DNA of 64,000 nucleotides from CAZYFH01 sp965197395 (GTDB lineage Bacteria > Acidobacteriota > Vicinamibacteria > Vicinamibacterales > UBA8438), in contig OZ240205.1 in assembly GCA_965197395.1 (NCBI GenBank), forward strand, positions 992,001-1,056,000. Direction: 5' to 3'. The notes beneath the pieces were generated by a model. That model worked only from the letters and a program-made list of their open reading frames with translations, made no database searches and was not told the DNA's origin. This document shows positions 1-8,705 of this stretch, piece after piece. Made by a program: the position numbers and the translations under genes. Every line of letters starts with the position of its first letter. Within the stretch, counting starts at the first letter, position 1.

Positions 1-1
1 T

Positions 2-778
2 CACACCGTCGAGAAGCAGGTGACATCCTTGTTCGCCCGTGTCCGGGAAGAAAAGGACCGGCTGGACATCTTGGTCAATGACATCTGGGGCGGCGACGAG
101 CTCACCGAGTGGGGCAAGCCGTTCTGGGAGCTCTCCATGTCGAAAGGCCTGCAGATGCTCGAGCAGGCCGTTCACACCCACATCATCACGAGCCGTCACG
201 GCGTGCCGCTGATGGTCGAGCGCAACGCCGGCCTCATCGTCGAGATCACCGACGGCGACTTCATGGGATATCGCGGCAACCTCTTCTACGACCTGGTCAA
301 GAGCTCGGTGATCCGCTTGGCCTACGCGATGGCCGCGGACGTGCGAGATTACGACATCACCGCCGTCGCCGTGACGCCCGGGTTCTTGCGCTCCGAGGCG
401 GTGCTCGACCACTTCGGGGTCACTGAGGCAACCTGGCGGGATGCCGTGCGCAAGGACTCCCACTTCGCACAGTCAGAGTCCCCGTTCTACGTGGGCCGCG
501 CGGTTGCCGCGCTGGCGGCCGATCCGAACGTCGCTGCCAAAGCGGGTCAGGTGTTCGCGAGTTGGACTCTTGCGAAGGAGTACGGCTTCAAGGACATCGA
601 CGGGCGGCAGCCGGATTGGGGAACGCATGTTGACCGGACCATCGCCGGGCTCCTCGACCAGGGTGGTCCCTTCAGTTCCGACGACAGGTTTTTCCTCCAC
701 ACGTGCTACTACCAGAGACACCTCGACCCGGCCAGGGCAAGAGAAACACAGCGGATCGCTGCGCTGCTTTGGGGCTAA
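2..778 (+). CDS. SDR-family oxidoreductase, 5' end outside the window
   Basis: This is the C-terminal part of a short-chain dehydrogenase/reductase, an NAD(P)-dependent cytoplasmic oxidoreductase; the substrate cannot be told. The frame is open to the left edge, so the nucleotide-binding glycine motif lies upstream of the window. What is visible is the strand 'ILVNDIWGG', which corresponds to the NNAG region of SDRs, and a Y-x-x-x-K-like pair in 'FYDLVKSSVIRLAYAMA', followed by the 'TAVAVTPGFLRSE' segment typical after the active site. The long tail after this (about 120 residues) fits the SDR subgroup often annotated as hypothetical SDR oxidoreductase. It converges on the next gene with only four bases between the stop codons. 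Confidence 0.85.
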   Translation, partial: HTVEKQVTSLFARVREEKDRLDILVNDIWGGDELTEWGKPFWELSMSKGLQMLEQAVHTHIITSRHGVPLMVERNAGLIVEITDGDFMGYRGNLFYDLVKSSVIRLAYAMAADVRDYDITAVAVTPGFLRSEAVLDHFGVTEATWRDAVRKDSHFAQSESPFYVGRAVAALAADPNVAAKAGQVFASWTLAKEYGFKDIDGRQPDWGTHVDRTIAGLLDQGGPFSSDDRFFLHTCYYQRHLDPARARETQRIAALLWG

Positions 779-782
779 CGGC

Positions 783-1172
783 TCATCCTTCAGGATCGCC
801 GGACCGCTCGGACAGCAACTCCAGCCCGCTCAGCCCGACCAGTATGGCGACCAGGGTCCAGAGCACCAGGCTCCCTCGAAGCGGGAGCTGTAGCCCGCCG
901 AGGATCAGCCAGCCTGCAAGCGCCAACCCCAAGCAGAGGTTGATGACCAGTGCCCCGGTGAGACCGAGGCCCTTCGCCGCTCCCGTGCTGTCACGCTGTT
1001 CGAGCAGCAACGCGATCCCGATGCCGATAAGCACCGCGCCGAACAGACTCGCGTAGAACGCACCACCACCCGGCAGGCCAAGCCAGGTTGCCACCTCCGC
1101 CGGCGCCACGAGAAGAGGCAGGCCCAACAGCACGTTGCCGACGCCGTCGAGGAAGAGGAGTTCCTTCCGCAT
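783..1172 (-). CDS. Small four-helix membrane protein, function unknown
   Basis: The 129-residue product is almost entirely hydrophobic and shows four likely membrane helices (about residues 8-28, 40-58, 70-92 and 100-120) separated by short charged loops. I do not recognise a named family. The first residues (MRKELLFLDGVGN) look like a normal cytoplasmic N terminus and not a cleaved signal. The gene is convergent with the SDR gene and has no obvious operon partner, so no role can be inferred. Confidence 0.65.
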   Translation of the reverse strand: MRKELLFLDGVGNVLLGLPLLVAPAEVATWLGLPGGGAFYASLFGAVLIGIGIALLLEQRDSTGAAKGLGLTGALVINLCLGLALAGWLILGGLQLPLRGSLVLWTLVAILVGLSGLELLSERSGDPEG

Positions 1173-1664
1173 GTGCGTTCCGGCGCCTACAGCTCTTGAT
1201 CGGTCTTAACGCTGGACAACCAGGAGGAATGAATCAAAAGCGAAACAACCGATTGACGATAGCAACCATCTGGATGTGTGTGCGCATGCCACGACGTACG
1301 GGGGCCAACGCATGCTCCACGCGATTGCGCTCGGCCACCTGCATCCCCACGTTCTGCGACCCAGCGGCCACGACGCCGACGTCGCCGCCTGCGGATCCGC
1401 CCGAACACAGGGCCGATTGGCGCTAGCACGCCCCTCCCAGGGATCATCGCGCAAGGCGTGATCGGACCGTTTCTGGCGGTGCCGCAGCCGAGTCACAGAC
1501 GTACACAAGAAGTGAAGCGAAAACGTCAGAAGGGCCACACCCGAAACGGCCGCTCGGTTGCGCGATCGAGGTAGACGGAAAAACGAACGCTTCCGACCCG
1601 AAGTCAGTGGCTCACCCGCGCCCGGGTAATCGTTCTTTGGACCTCCCGCCCTTGGTTGTCCGTT
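1173..1664. other. Gene-free stretch, nothing recognised
   Basis: About 490 bases contain only short overlapping open frames in several phases with low-complexity Arg/Pro/Ser composition, typical of GC-rich noncoding shadows. No RBS-plus-start combination, RNA gene or repeat shared with the rest of the window was found. A decayed insertion sequence is possible but could not be supported. Confidence 0.5.
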
Positions 1665-1997
1665 CTAGACATCCGAAAGAACGTCGAGCTTCCCCGTGCT
1701 TACCTGGTTCACGTCGAGCGTGTCAAGATCAAGCGTCAGACCAGCCGTTAGCAGCCGTTCGTTGTGGCAGGTCACGCAATAGCGATCGAGCACGACGCGG
1801 CAGGGTGAGGCGGGCGCAACGCCGCTTCGCGTCACCTGGGTCGGTGGAGCTGCCGTCTGCGCCAAGGGCGCACGGGGCGCGGTCCCCCGCACCAACGACG
1901 CAGCGGTGAGCCTCGGCGCCGGCAGCGCGACGCCGAGCGCGCCGGTCACCACGAGCGTGAGACCGCTGACGATCGTGCGGCGCGCGAGCCGTGGCAT
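1665..1997 (-). pseudogene. PSCyt-type cytochrome N terminus joined to a DUF1552 tail
   Basis: The first ~95 residues are the start of an exported planctomycete/acidobacterial-type cytochrome (PSCyt/DUF1587-1592 class): a signal-like N terminus, then the haem motif in 'YCVTCHN' followed by 'LLTAGLTLDLDTLD', the usual sequence after the haem in these proteins. Intact members run several hundred residues further. Here the frame ends after 'STGKLDVLSDV', which matches the C-terminal end of DUF1552 proteins (compare 'DSTGRLDALGD' encoded near 15600). In these bacteria the DUF1552 gene normally follows the cytochrome gene, so the product looks like an internal deletion that removed most of both genes. 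It is unlikely to be functional. Confidence 0.7.
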
Positions 1998-2125
1998 TCG
2001 CTTGAAGTGCCCTCGGTCATCCCGAATTGCACGCTCTACGGAGAGGACATATAATACGGGACAGTCCGCTCAACTGTCTACGAAAAAGCAAGTTAGCGTC
2101 ACGCCTGGCGTTTGGGAGGCGACCG

Positions 2126-2341
2126 ATGCGCGCCATCATCAGAGACTCGCTGGCCTGCGTCGTCGCGGCCCTGGTGCTCTCGCTCGGGAGCCTCGGGGCC
2201 GCTGGCGATCTGCGGCTGGTCGACGCAGCAGAGCATCGCGAAGCGCGCGAGGTCCGCGCGCTGCTAGCGGAGGGCGTCGACGTCAACACGCCACAGGCGG
2301 ACGGCGCCACGGCGCTCCATTGGGCGGCCCACTGGGATGAT
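2126..2341 (+). pseudogene. Ankyrin-repeat exported protein, N-terminal fragment
   Basis: A good RBS (GGGAGG) precedes the ATG at 2126. The product begins with a signal peptide (about residues 1-26) and then 'DLRLVDAAEHREAREVRALL' and 'GVDVNTPQADGATALHWAA', which are the first ankyrin repeats. Intact homologues carry many more repeats. After 'HWDD' the ankyrin reading frame continues as unrelated sequence, because the DNA from about 2340 encodes, in another frame, the end of a DUF5916-type protein. A second fragment of the same family lies at 15821-16444. Confidence 0.7.
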
Positions 2342-2507
2342 GGCGACAGATTCGCTCAGCACCAACGTCCCCCTCCGCTGGGAGTATCAGCCGGGGAGCG
2401 AGCTCTTCGTGGTCTACAACGACCAGCGCGATACGTCGCTGCGGGGCACGCCGTTCCTCGAGAACCGTGCGTTTGTCGTGAAGGTCACGCGGTTGTTTCG
2501 GTTCTAG
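2340..2507 (+). pseudogene. DUF5916-type protein, C-terminal fragment
   Basis: Read in the frame 2340-2507 the DNA encodes 55 residues ending in 'LRWEYQPGSELFVVYNDQ', then 'FLENRAFVVKVTRLFRF' and a stop. Tryptophan/tyrosine-rich strands ending in an aromatic phenylalanine are the final beta-strands of DUF5916 outer-membrane barrels. Nothing of the rest of such a gene is present, and the fragment starts exactly where the ankyrin fragment breaks off, so this is a join between two genes and not a small gene. Confidence 0.6.
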
Positions 2508-2533
2508 ACGCGTTATCGTGGACCTTAGTGGTG

Positions 2534-2764
2534 GCCCGGTCTCTGCCGAGATCGCGCGCACCATCCCGAGCTGATCAAACCCCGGAGCGAACTGGTTGCG
2601 GACGGCCAGCGAGTACAGCCGGGCTCCGATGTCGCCCTCCCTCGTGGCGGTTGCCATCATCCGCGCACAGGCGCGTGCGCGACCGCGTCCTGGAGTTGGG
2701 CCACCCCGTAGCCGAGCCCGAAGAACGTCGTGAGACCGATCGAGTAGAGCAACTGCTTCGTCAT
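2534..2764 (-). pseudogene. Signal-peptide start joined to a PQQ-dehydrogenase scrap
   Basis: On the minus strand a strong RBS (GGAGG) precedes an ATG at 2764 that opens a 35-codon frame starting 'MTKQLLYSIGLTTFFGLGYG', a signal peptide. In an overlapping frame downstream, about 2534-2680 encodes 'ARMMATATREGD' and 'LYSLAVRNQFAPGFDQLG', which aligns with residues near the C terminus of the PQQ dehydrogenase at 18860-20970 ('LYALAVRNQIAPGTDQVG'). The start of one gene has been joined to an internal piece of another, out of frame. Confidence 0.6.
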
Positions 2765-3000
2765 TGATCTCCTCCATCCTGCAGTGATCGAGCGCTACCA
2801 GAGACGACCCGGTGTCCCGCGTGCGCCTTGAGGCAGAGTGTAGGGCGCGCGCGTGGGTCGGTGGGCGCGCGTTTGATACCGGCACGGGCCTGACCCTCGG
2901 GTGGTATGATTCCACAGCTCGCTGGTTCTCCCCACGCTGCGCGCATGGCAGGCGCCGGCGGTCTTCAGGCCCCGCGCGGCGCACGCACGGAGGTCGCACA

Positions 3001-5385
3001 ATGACACCGTTTGCTGTTCGCCGTTCGGCGGCGGTCTGGCCGCTGGTCGCCTGCGCCCTCGCCGTCGTCCTGGGCGTCGTCGCCGCCACCGCCCAGACTC
3101 GACAGCGCGCGACGTCGCTGAGGCCAGCTGTCGTCCTGCCGAACAGGCCGGTCGTGTTCTCCACCGTCGACCAGCCACGAATTCGGGTGGTGCCGATCAC
3201 GTCAGGGCTGTCTCACCCGTGGGGCCTCGCCTTCCTGCGCAATGGCGACATCCTCGTGACCGAACGCAACGCGGGGGCCCTGCGGGTGATTCGTGACGGC
3301 GTGCTCGACCCCAGGCCCATTCCTGGCGTACCCGAGGTCTACACCCGTACCCAATTGACCGGTCTGATGGACATCGCCGTCCATCCAGACGACGACCGGC
3401 TTGTTTACCTCACCTACTCCAAGCCAGCGGAGCACGACGGCCGGCGTGGCGCCACGGTTGCGCTGGCCCGGGGACGCTTCGACGGCACGGCTCTGACCGA
3501 GGTCCGCGACATCTTCGTGGCCGAGCCGTGGGGTGGTTCGACGGCCTCGGCGCGGATCGTGTTCGGGCCCGACGGGATGCTGTATCTGACCGTCGGCGGT
3601 GCCTTCGGCGAGCGCCGACAGCTCGCGCAGGACCCGAGTGCCCACGCGGGCAAGGTGCTGCGGCTCCGCGATGACGGGAGCGCGCCGGCTGACAATCCGT
3701 TCGTCGGCCGAGCCGGTTACAGGCCGGAGATCTATTCCTTCGGTCATCGCAATCAGCAGGGGCTGGCCTTCCACCCGGAGACGGGTGACCTGTGGGCACA
3801 CGAACACGGGGTACAGGGTGGCGACGAGGCCAACGTGATCCTCGCGGGTCGCAATTATGGCTGGCCCGACGTCTCATACTCGCGCGAGTACACCGGGGCA
3901 CGCGTTGCGGACAGACCCTGGCAAGAGGAGTTCGAGCAGCCGGTGGTCTTTTGGGTGCCGTCCATCGCGCCCTCCGGCATGACCTTCTACTCCGGCGACC
4001 ACTTTCCGGCCTGGCGAGGCAACCTCTTCGTCGGCGCGATGACGACTGGCCGGATTCAGGGCACGGGCCACCTCGAGCGCGTCGTGCTCAACAGGAATGG
4101 AGAAGAACTACGTCGCGAATGGCTGCTCGGCGATCTCAAGCAACGAATACGCGACGTGCGCCAAGGCCCTGACGGGTTCCTGTACGTCCTGACCGACGAA
4201 GATGACGCGGTGCTGCTCAGAATCGAGCCGGCACACGCCATCACTGGCCTGCCCGGCAGCATCGTGCCGGCCGTCCGGCTGACGGAGGCGCGCGTCCCGC
4301 CACTCCCGGAAACCGAGTGGACCAACGAGCAACGCGCGCTCGTCGAGAAGTACGCGCCCGACGGCCATCCGGGAAACGCGCTCCGCACGTTGATCAGGGT
4401 GCCGGCGTTGGCCGACCGAGTTTTCCCGGTCCTGGACTACGTCGCAGACGACTCGACGCTATCGCCACGCCATCGCGCGTTCTTGATCCTGCGCACCGCC
4501 TGGCTCACCCAGAGCGCCAACCTCTGGGCGACGTACGCGAGCCGCGCCGGCGAGGCGGGGCTCACCGACGACGAGGTGCGGCGCGTCGCCGTAGGGACCA
4601 CGGAAGGCTTGAGCGCGCTCGAGGAGGTCCTCCTCAGGCTGCCCGACCAGCTCTTCCGCAACTCGTCGGTCACCGACCAGACGTGGGATGCCCTCGCGGA
4701 GGACTACGACCTGTACAACCTGATGGACGCCGTCGTCACGGTGGGCGAGATCATCACACGGGCAATCCTGTTCAACTCACTTGGGATCCAGCCCGATGAC
4801 GACACCGCCGCCCGCATACCGACCGACGACGTCGGCTACCGTGTGGTCGCGCCTGACCGCGAGCCGCCGCTCACCGCGCCGCGCATCGCGCCGGAAGACG
4901 GTGACGGCCTCCGCGTGTCGCGGACCTTCCGCCGGCATCCGAGAATGGCGGAGGCACGCAGCGCGAGTCCGAACTACGTCAATAGCCCCGAGCGGTCCCG
5001 GCTGACACCCCACGACCGCGAGCTGCTCATCCTGCGCACAGGATGGAACGCGCATGCGGTCTATGAATGGGCGAAGCACGTCGGCAGCGTCGGGCGCGCG
5101 CGCGAGCACGGCCTCGACCCGGCGTGGATCGCGCAAGGGCGGGACCAGCGGGGGTGGAACGCGAACGAGCTTGCGCTCATCGACGCCGCCAACGAGATGT
5201 ACCGCGACTCGATCATCTCCGATGCCACGTGGGCCACGCTGGCCGAGCGCTACGACACCCACCAGATGATGAGCATCGTGATCACCGCGGCGAGGTATCG
5301 GATGGTGTCGTTGACGCTCAACGCGTTCGGCGTGCAGCCGCTGCCGGACGACGAGCTGTTCCCAACACTCGAGGGCTACCACTAG
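3001..5385 (+). CDS. Sorbosone/aldose dehydrogenase-like propeller fused to two CMD-like domains
   Basis: The ATG at 3001 follows a GGAGG site and opens a 794-residue exported protein. Residues 1-32 are a signal peptide. About 60-410 are a glucose/sorbosone dehydrogenase (YliI-type, PQQ-dependent) beta-propeller, with 'GLSHPWGLAFLRNGDILVTE' at its start and 'HRNQQGLAFHPETGDLWAHE' in the middle. Two carboxymuconolactone-decarboxylase-like helical domains follow (about 460-610 and 640-790); both have the 'RELLILRT' type helix but lack the CxxC of the redox-active AhpD branch. The family oxidises soluble sugars in the periplasm; the role of the fused CMD pair is unknown. The next gene starts 11 bases after the stop, so the two are probably co-transcribed. 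Confidence 0.85.
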   Translation: MTPFAVRRSAAVWPLVACALAVVLGVVAATAQTRQRATSLRPAVVLPNRPVVFSTVDQPRIRVVPITSGLSHPWGLAFLRNGDILVTERNAGALRVIRDGVLDPRPIPGVPEVYTRTQLTGLMDIAVHPDDDRLVYLTYSKPAEHDGRRGATVALARGRFDGTALTEVRDIFVAEPWGGSTASARIVFGPDGMLYLTVGGAFGERRQLAQDPSAHAGKVLRLRDDGSAPADNPFVGRAGYRPEIYSFGHRNQQGLAFHPETGDLWAHEHGVQGGDEANVILAGRNYGWPDVSYSREYTGARVADRPWQEEFEQPVVFWVPSIAPSGMTFYSGDHFPAWRGNLFVGAMTTGRIQGTGHLERVVLNRNGEELRREWLLGDLKQRIRDVRQGPDGFLYVLTDEDDAVLLRIEPAHAITGLPGSIVPAVRLTEARVPPLPETEWTNEQRALVEKYAPDGHPGNALRTLIRVPALADRVFPVLDYVADDSTLSPRHRAFLILRTAWLTQSANLWATYASRAGEAGLTDDEVRRVAVGTTEGLSALEEVLLRLPDQLFRNSSVTDQTWDALAEDYDLYNLMDAVVTVGEIITRAILFNSLGIQPDDDTAARIPTDDVGYRVVAPDREPPLTAPRIAPEDGDGLRVSRTFRRHPRMAEARSASPNYVNSPERSRLTPHDRELLILRTGWNAHAVYEWAKHVGSVGRAREHGLDPAWIAQGRDQRGWNANELALIDAANEMYRDSIISDATWATLAERYDTHQMMSIVITAARYRMVSLTLNAFGVQPLPDDELFPTLEGYH

Positions 5386-5395
5386 GAGGTCTCTC

Positions 5396-6379
5396 ATGAT
5401 GCGTCGATCCCTTGCGTTCGTCAGCGTTCTTGGACTCACATGCGCCATTGTCGCCCTCGCACCGACGGTCACGGCGGGTCAGGACGCGGTGCCCCGGACG
5501 CCGGATGGCCAGCCCGACCTGCAGGGCGTCTGGAACTTCTCCACGGCGACGCCGATGGAACGTCCCGAAGAGCTCGCGGGCAAAGAGACGCTGACCGCCG
5601 AAGAAGCGGCCGAGTGGGAACAGGAGCTCGCCGAGGAGCGTGCGGGGTTCGAATCGGAGCTCGAGGACGCCCCGCTCGAGTTTCGGGTCGGCTACAGCGT
5701 GGGCATCTGGTTCGAGTGGGGTGACTCGCTCGCCGAGCAGCGGACGTCGCTGGTCGTGAATCCACCGAATGGACGCATCCCAGCTGTGCGGCCCAAGGTC
5801 GAGGCCCGGCGGGAGCTGCAGCGCGTCCTGCGGGGCCGGCACGCGCACGGACCCGAGGATCGCGGCATCTCGGAGCGCTGTCTGCTGGGCTTTAACTCGG
5901 GACCGCCGATGACACCGAGTGCGTACAACAACAACGTGCAGCTGTTCCAAACCGCCGACCACGTGGTCATCCTCAACGAGATGGTCCACAACGCGCGCAT
6001 CGTGCCATTGGACGGGCGGTCGCACTTGCCGGCCAGCCTTCCGCAATGGGTCGGCGACTCGCGCGCGAGCTGGGAGGGCGACACGCTAGTCGTCGAGACG
6101 CGGAACTTCCTCGGCGGGACGTCTCTCGGGGGATCGAGCGCCAACATGCACCTGGTCGAGCGGTTCACCCGTGTGAACGCCGACAATCTCCTCTATGAGT
6201 TCACGGTCAGCGACCCGACGACCTGGGCAGGCCCGTGGACGGCGCAGGTGCAAATGACGCGGAACGACGAGCCGCTCTACGAGTACGCGTGCCACGAGGG
6301 CAACTACTCGATGGCCAGCTCGCTCTCGGGCGCGCGCGCCATGGAGGCGAGAGAGGCGGCGGCGTCCGAGGAGCAGTAA
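5396..6379 (+). CDS. Conserved exported protein, function unknown
   Basis: The product (327 residues) begins with a signal peptide (about 1-27) and then 'RTPDGQPDLQGVWNFSTATP', an opening shared by a large family of exported proteins in soil and marine Acidobacteria that has no assigned reaction. The C-terminal half has many aromatic and Arg/Asp residues, as in secreted beta-sandwich domains. The RBS (AGGAGG) overlaps the stop codon of the preceding sugar dehydrogenase, arguing for translational coupling. About 100 bp of its 3' end are repeated at 6482-6582 downstream. Confidence 0.75.
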   Translation: MMRRSLAFVSVLGLTCAIVALAPTVTAGQDAVPRTPDGQPDLQGVWNFSTATPMERPEELAGKETLTAEEAAEWEQELAEERAGFESELEDAPLEFRVGYSVGIWFEWGDSLAEQRTSLVVNPPNGRIPAVRPKVEARRELQRVLRGRHAHGPEDRGISERCLLGFNSGPPMTPSAYNNNVQLFQTADHVVILNEMVHNARIVPLDGRSHLPASLPQWVGDSRASWEGDTLVVETRNFLGGTSLGGSSANMHLVERFTRVNADNLLYEFTVSDPTTWAGPWTAQVQMTRNDEPLYEYACHEGNYSMASSLSGARAMEAREAAASEEQ

Positions 6380-6387
6380 CAGCGTCA

Positions 6388-6481
6388 AAGGCGCGCACGG
6401 CGCGCCTCGCGGGCGCGGAGTGGGGCTCTCGGGGTCCCCACGTAGCGCCCCGCGGGGGTTCGGGGCGAAGCCCCGTCTAAG
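6388..6481 (+). repeat. 94-bp dispersed repeat, copy 1
   Basis: This block is repeated at 59401-59494 with the same length and only a few differences in the middle. It contains three short inverted repeats: GGCGCGC/GCGCGCC, GGGG/CCCC around CTCGGGGT, and the terminal hairpin CGGGGCGAAGCCCCG followed by TCTAAG. The terminal hairpin also occurs alone at 28078 and, on the minus strand, at 51999. Here the block sits directly before the duplicated gene end at 6482. Confidence 0.8.
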
Positions 6482-6610
6482 ATGACGCGGAACGACGAGC
6501 CGCTCTACGAGTACGCGTGCCACGAGGGCAACTACTCGATGGCCAGCTCGCTCTCGGGCGCGCGCGCCATGGAGGCGAGAGAAGTGGAGAGCGACGGCTC
6601 GCAGCCGTAG
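6482..6610 (+). pseudogene. Duplicated 3' end of the preceding exported protein gene
   Basis: Bases 6482-6582 are identical or nearly so to 6254-6354, the end of the gene at 5396-6379, and begin at an internal methionine codon (ATGACGCGG). The copy then diverges and ends 'REVESDGSQP' where the complete gene ends 'REAAASEEQ'. No RBS is visible because the 94-bp repeat abuts the ATG. It is best read as the tail of a lost tandem paralogue. Confidence 0.65.
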
Positions 6611-6682
6611 GAGCCACGCCGGGCGTGGATACTCCTTCAGTGAAGCTGACCACCAGCGTCTCGAGCGCGAGCGAGGAGCATC

Positions 6683-8668
6683 ATGTCGCCCAGACAAACC
6701 GGATCGGTCGCCGGATGGGCGCTGTCGAGGGTGCTTGCGTTCCTTCTCCTCGCGGCGGGGATACCCGATGTGGCGGCGCAGCAGGGCGCGGTCGACGGCG
6801 AGTGGCGCACGTGGGCCGGCGACCTCGGCGCGACGCGCTACGCCCCACTCGACCAAATCGACGCGGACAACTTCGCCGATCTGGAAGTGGCGTGGCGCTT
6901 CAAAACCGACAACCTGGGACCGGGCCCCGACTTCAATCTCGAATCGACGCCCCTCGTCATCGACGGCGTGCTGTACACGACGGCCGGCAGTCGGCGCGCC
7001 GTCGTGGCACTCGATGCCGCAACGGGTGAGTACCTGTGGCTCTATCGCCTGGATGCGGGCGAGCGGGCCGAGGCGTCCATGCGGCGCCTGTCTGGCCGCG
7101 GCGTCGGCTATTGGAGCGACGGCCAGGGTGATGACCGAATCTTCTTCGTCACGATCGGCTACCAGCTCGTTGGACTCGACGCCGCGACCGGACGCCCCGT
7201 CGACGGCTTCGGCGTGAACGGCATCGTCGATCTAAAGCAGCACAACGACCAGGATCTCGATCCGATCACCAGCGAGCTCGCGTGGAACGGCGCCCCTGTG
7301 GTCGCCGGCGACGTCGTGCTCGTCGGCGCCGCGAGTCGCCCCGGTGGCACGCCGCCGAGCCGGTGGAACGCCAAGGGCTACATCCGCGGCTTCGACGCCC
7401 GCACCGGTGAGCGACGCTGGATCTTTCACACGATCCCGCAGCCCGGGGAGTTTGGCCACGAGACCTGGGAGGACGGTTCGTGGGAGTACACCGGGAACAC
7501 CGGCGTCTGGACCCAGATGACGGTCGACGCCGAGCTCGGCATCGCCTACCTCCCCGTGGAGATCCCGACCGGTGACTACTACGGGGGGCATCGGCCGGGC
7601 GACAACCTGTTCGCCGAAAGTCTCGTGGCGATCGACCTCGAGACCGGCGAGCGACTCTGGCACTTCCAGTTCGTGCACCACCCGATCTGGGACTACGACG
7701 TTCCGTGCGCGCCGATTCTCGCCGACATCACGGTCGACGGCCGCGCGATCAAAGCCATCGCGCAACCGACGAAGCAGGGATGGGTGTATGTCTTCGACCG
7801 CGTAACCGGCGAGCCGGTGTGGCCGATCGAAGAGCGACCGGTTCCCGCGGGCGACCTTCCCGGCGAGACATACGCACCGACGCAACCGTTTCCGACGAAG
7901 CCGCCGCCATTCGAGCGGCAAGGCTTTGATCTCGATGAGGTCCTCGACTTCACGCCGGAGCTCAGGGCCGAAGCGCTGCGAATCGCCCAGCAATATCGGA
8001 CCGGCCCGGTGTTCACGCCGCCGATCGCCCGCGGCGACGGCGATAAATTCGGTACGTTGTTCGTCCCTAACGGCGCGAACTGGCCCGGCGGCTCGTACGA
8101 CCCGGAGACCGGCATCCTGTACCTCTTCTTGCAAACCCTGAGCCGCGTGCTGGCGATGCGGCACGATCCGGACCGGTCGGACATGGACTACATCAACGGG
8201 CCGGCGCGCGGGCCGGGACAAACCGTCATGGGGCTGCCGCTGATGAAACCGCCGTGGGGACGCATCACGGCGATCGATCTCAACGTCGGCGAGATCGTCT
8301 GGCAGGTGGCCCACGGCGCGACGCCCGATTCGGTCACGAACCACCCGGCGTTGCGAGGCGTGGAGTTGCCGCGGACGGGACGCCAGGGACCGGTCGGAAC
8401 GTTGACCACGAAGACCCTGGTCATAGCCGGAGAGGGCGGCCGGAACGCACCCGGAGGCGGCTTCTGGACCACGCCGGATGGGCGGCGGGGCGCGATGCTG
8501 CGCGCCTACGACAAGACGACGGGGGACAACGTCGCCGAAGTCTACATGCCGGCGCCCCAGACCGGGACCCCACTGACCTACAATCTCGACGGGAAGCAAT
8601 ACATCGTCGTCGCCGTCGGCGGCGGAACCGTGCCAGCCGAACTGCTGGCATTCGCCCTGCCGGACTGA
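6683..8668 (+). CDS. PQQ-dependent (quinoprotein) dehydrogenase, membrane-lacking type
   Basis: A GAGGAG site precedes the ATG. The 661-residue product has a signal peptide (about 1-33) and an eight-bladed quinoprotein propeller beginning 'WRTWAGDLGATRYAPLDQID' and containing repeated 'LDAATGE' and 'WVYVFDRVTGEPVW' tryptophan-docking motifs. There is no cytochrome c domain and no membrane anchor domain of the Gcd type, so electrons must pass to a separate acceptor. Its periplasmic role is oxidation of a sugar or alcohol with PQQ; the substrate is not evident. It lies upstream of the beta-lactamase-fold lipoprotein on the same strand, and a second full-length-type gene (disrupted) lies at 18860-20970. 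Confidence 0.9.
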   Translation: MSPRQTGSVAGWALSRVLAFLLLAAGIPDVAAQQGAVDGEWRTWAGDLGATRYAPLDQIDADNFADLEVAWRFKTDNLGPGPDFNLESTPLVIDGVLYTTAGSRRAVVALDAATGEYLWLYRLDAGERAEASMRRLSGRGVGYWSDGQGDDRIFFVTIGYQLVGLDAATGRPVDGFGVNGIVDLKQHNDQDLDPITSELAWNGAPVVAGDVVLVGAASRPGGTPPSRWNAKGYIRGFDARTGERRWIFHTIPQPGEFGHETWEDGSWEYTGNTGVWTQMTVDAELGIAYLPVEIPTGDYYGGHRPGDNLFAESLVAIDLETGERLWHFQFVHHPIWDYDVPCAPILADITVDGRAIKAIAQPTKQGWVYVFDRVTGEPVWPIEERPVPAGDLPGETYAPTQPFPTKPPPFERQGFDLDEVLDFTPELRAEALRIAQQYRTGPVFTPPIARGDGDKFGTLFVPNGANWPGGSYDPETGILYLFLQTLSRVLAMRHDPDRSDMDYINGPARGPGQTVMGLPLMKPPWGRITAIDLNVGEIVWQVAHGATPDSVTNHPALRGVELPRTGRQGPVGTLTTKTLVIAGEGGRNAPGGGFWTTPDGRRGAMLRAYDKTTGDNVAEVYMPAPQTGTPLTYNLDGKQYIVVAVGGGTVPAELLAFALPD

Positions 8669-8705
8669 ACGGAAACAAGCACGTAGAGCGTTGGGAGGTG
8701 CCATC

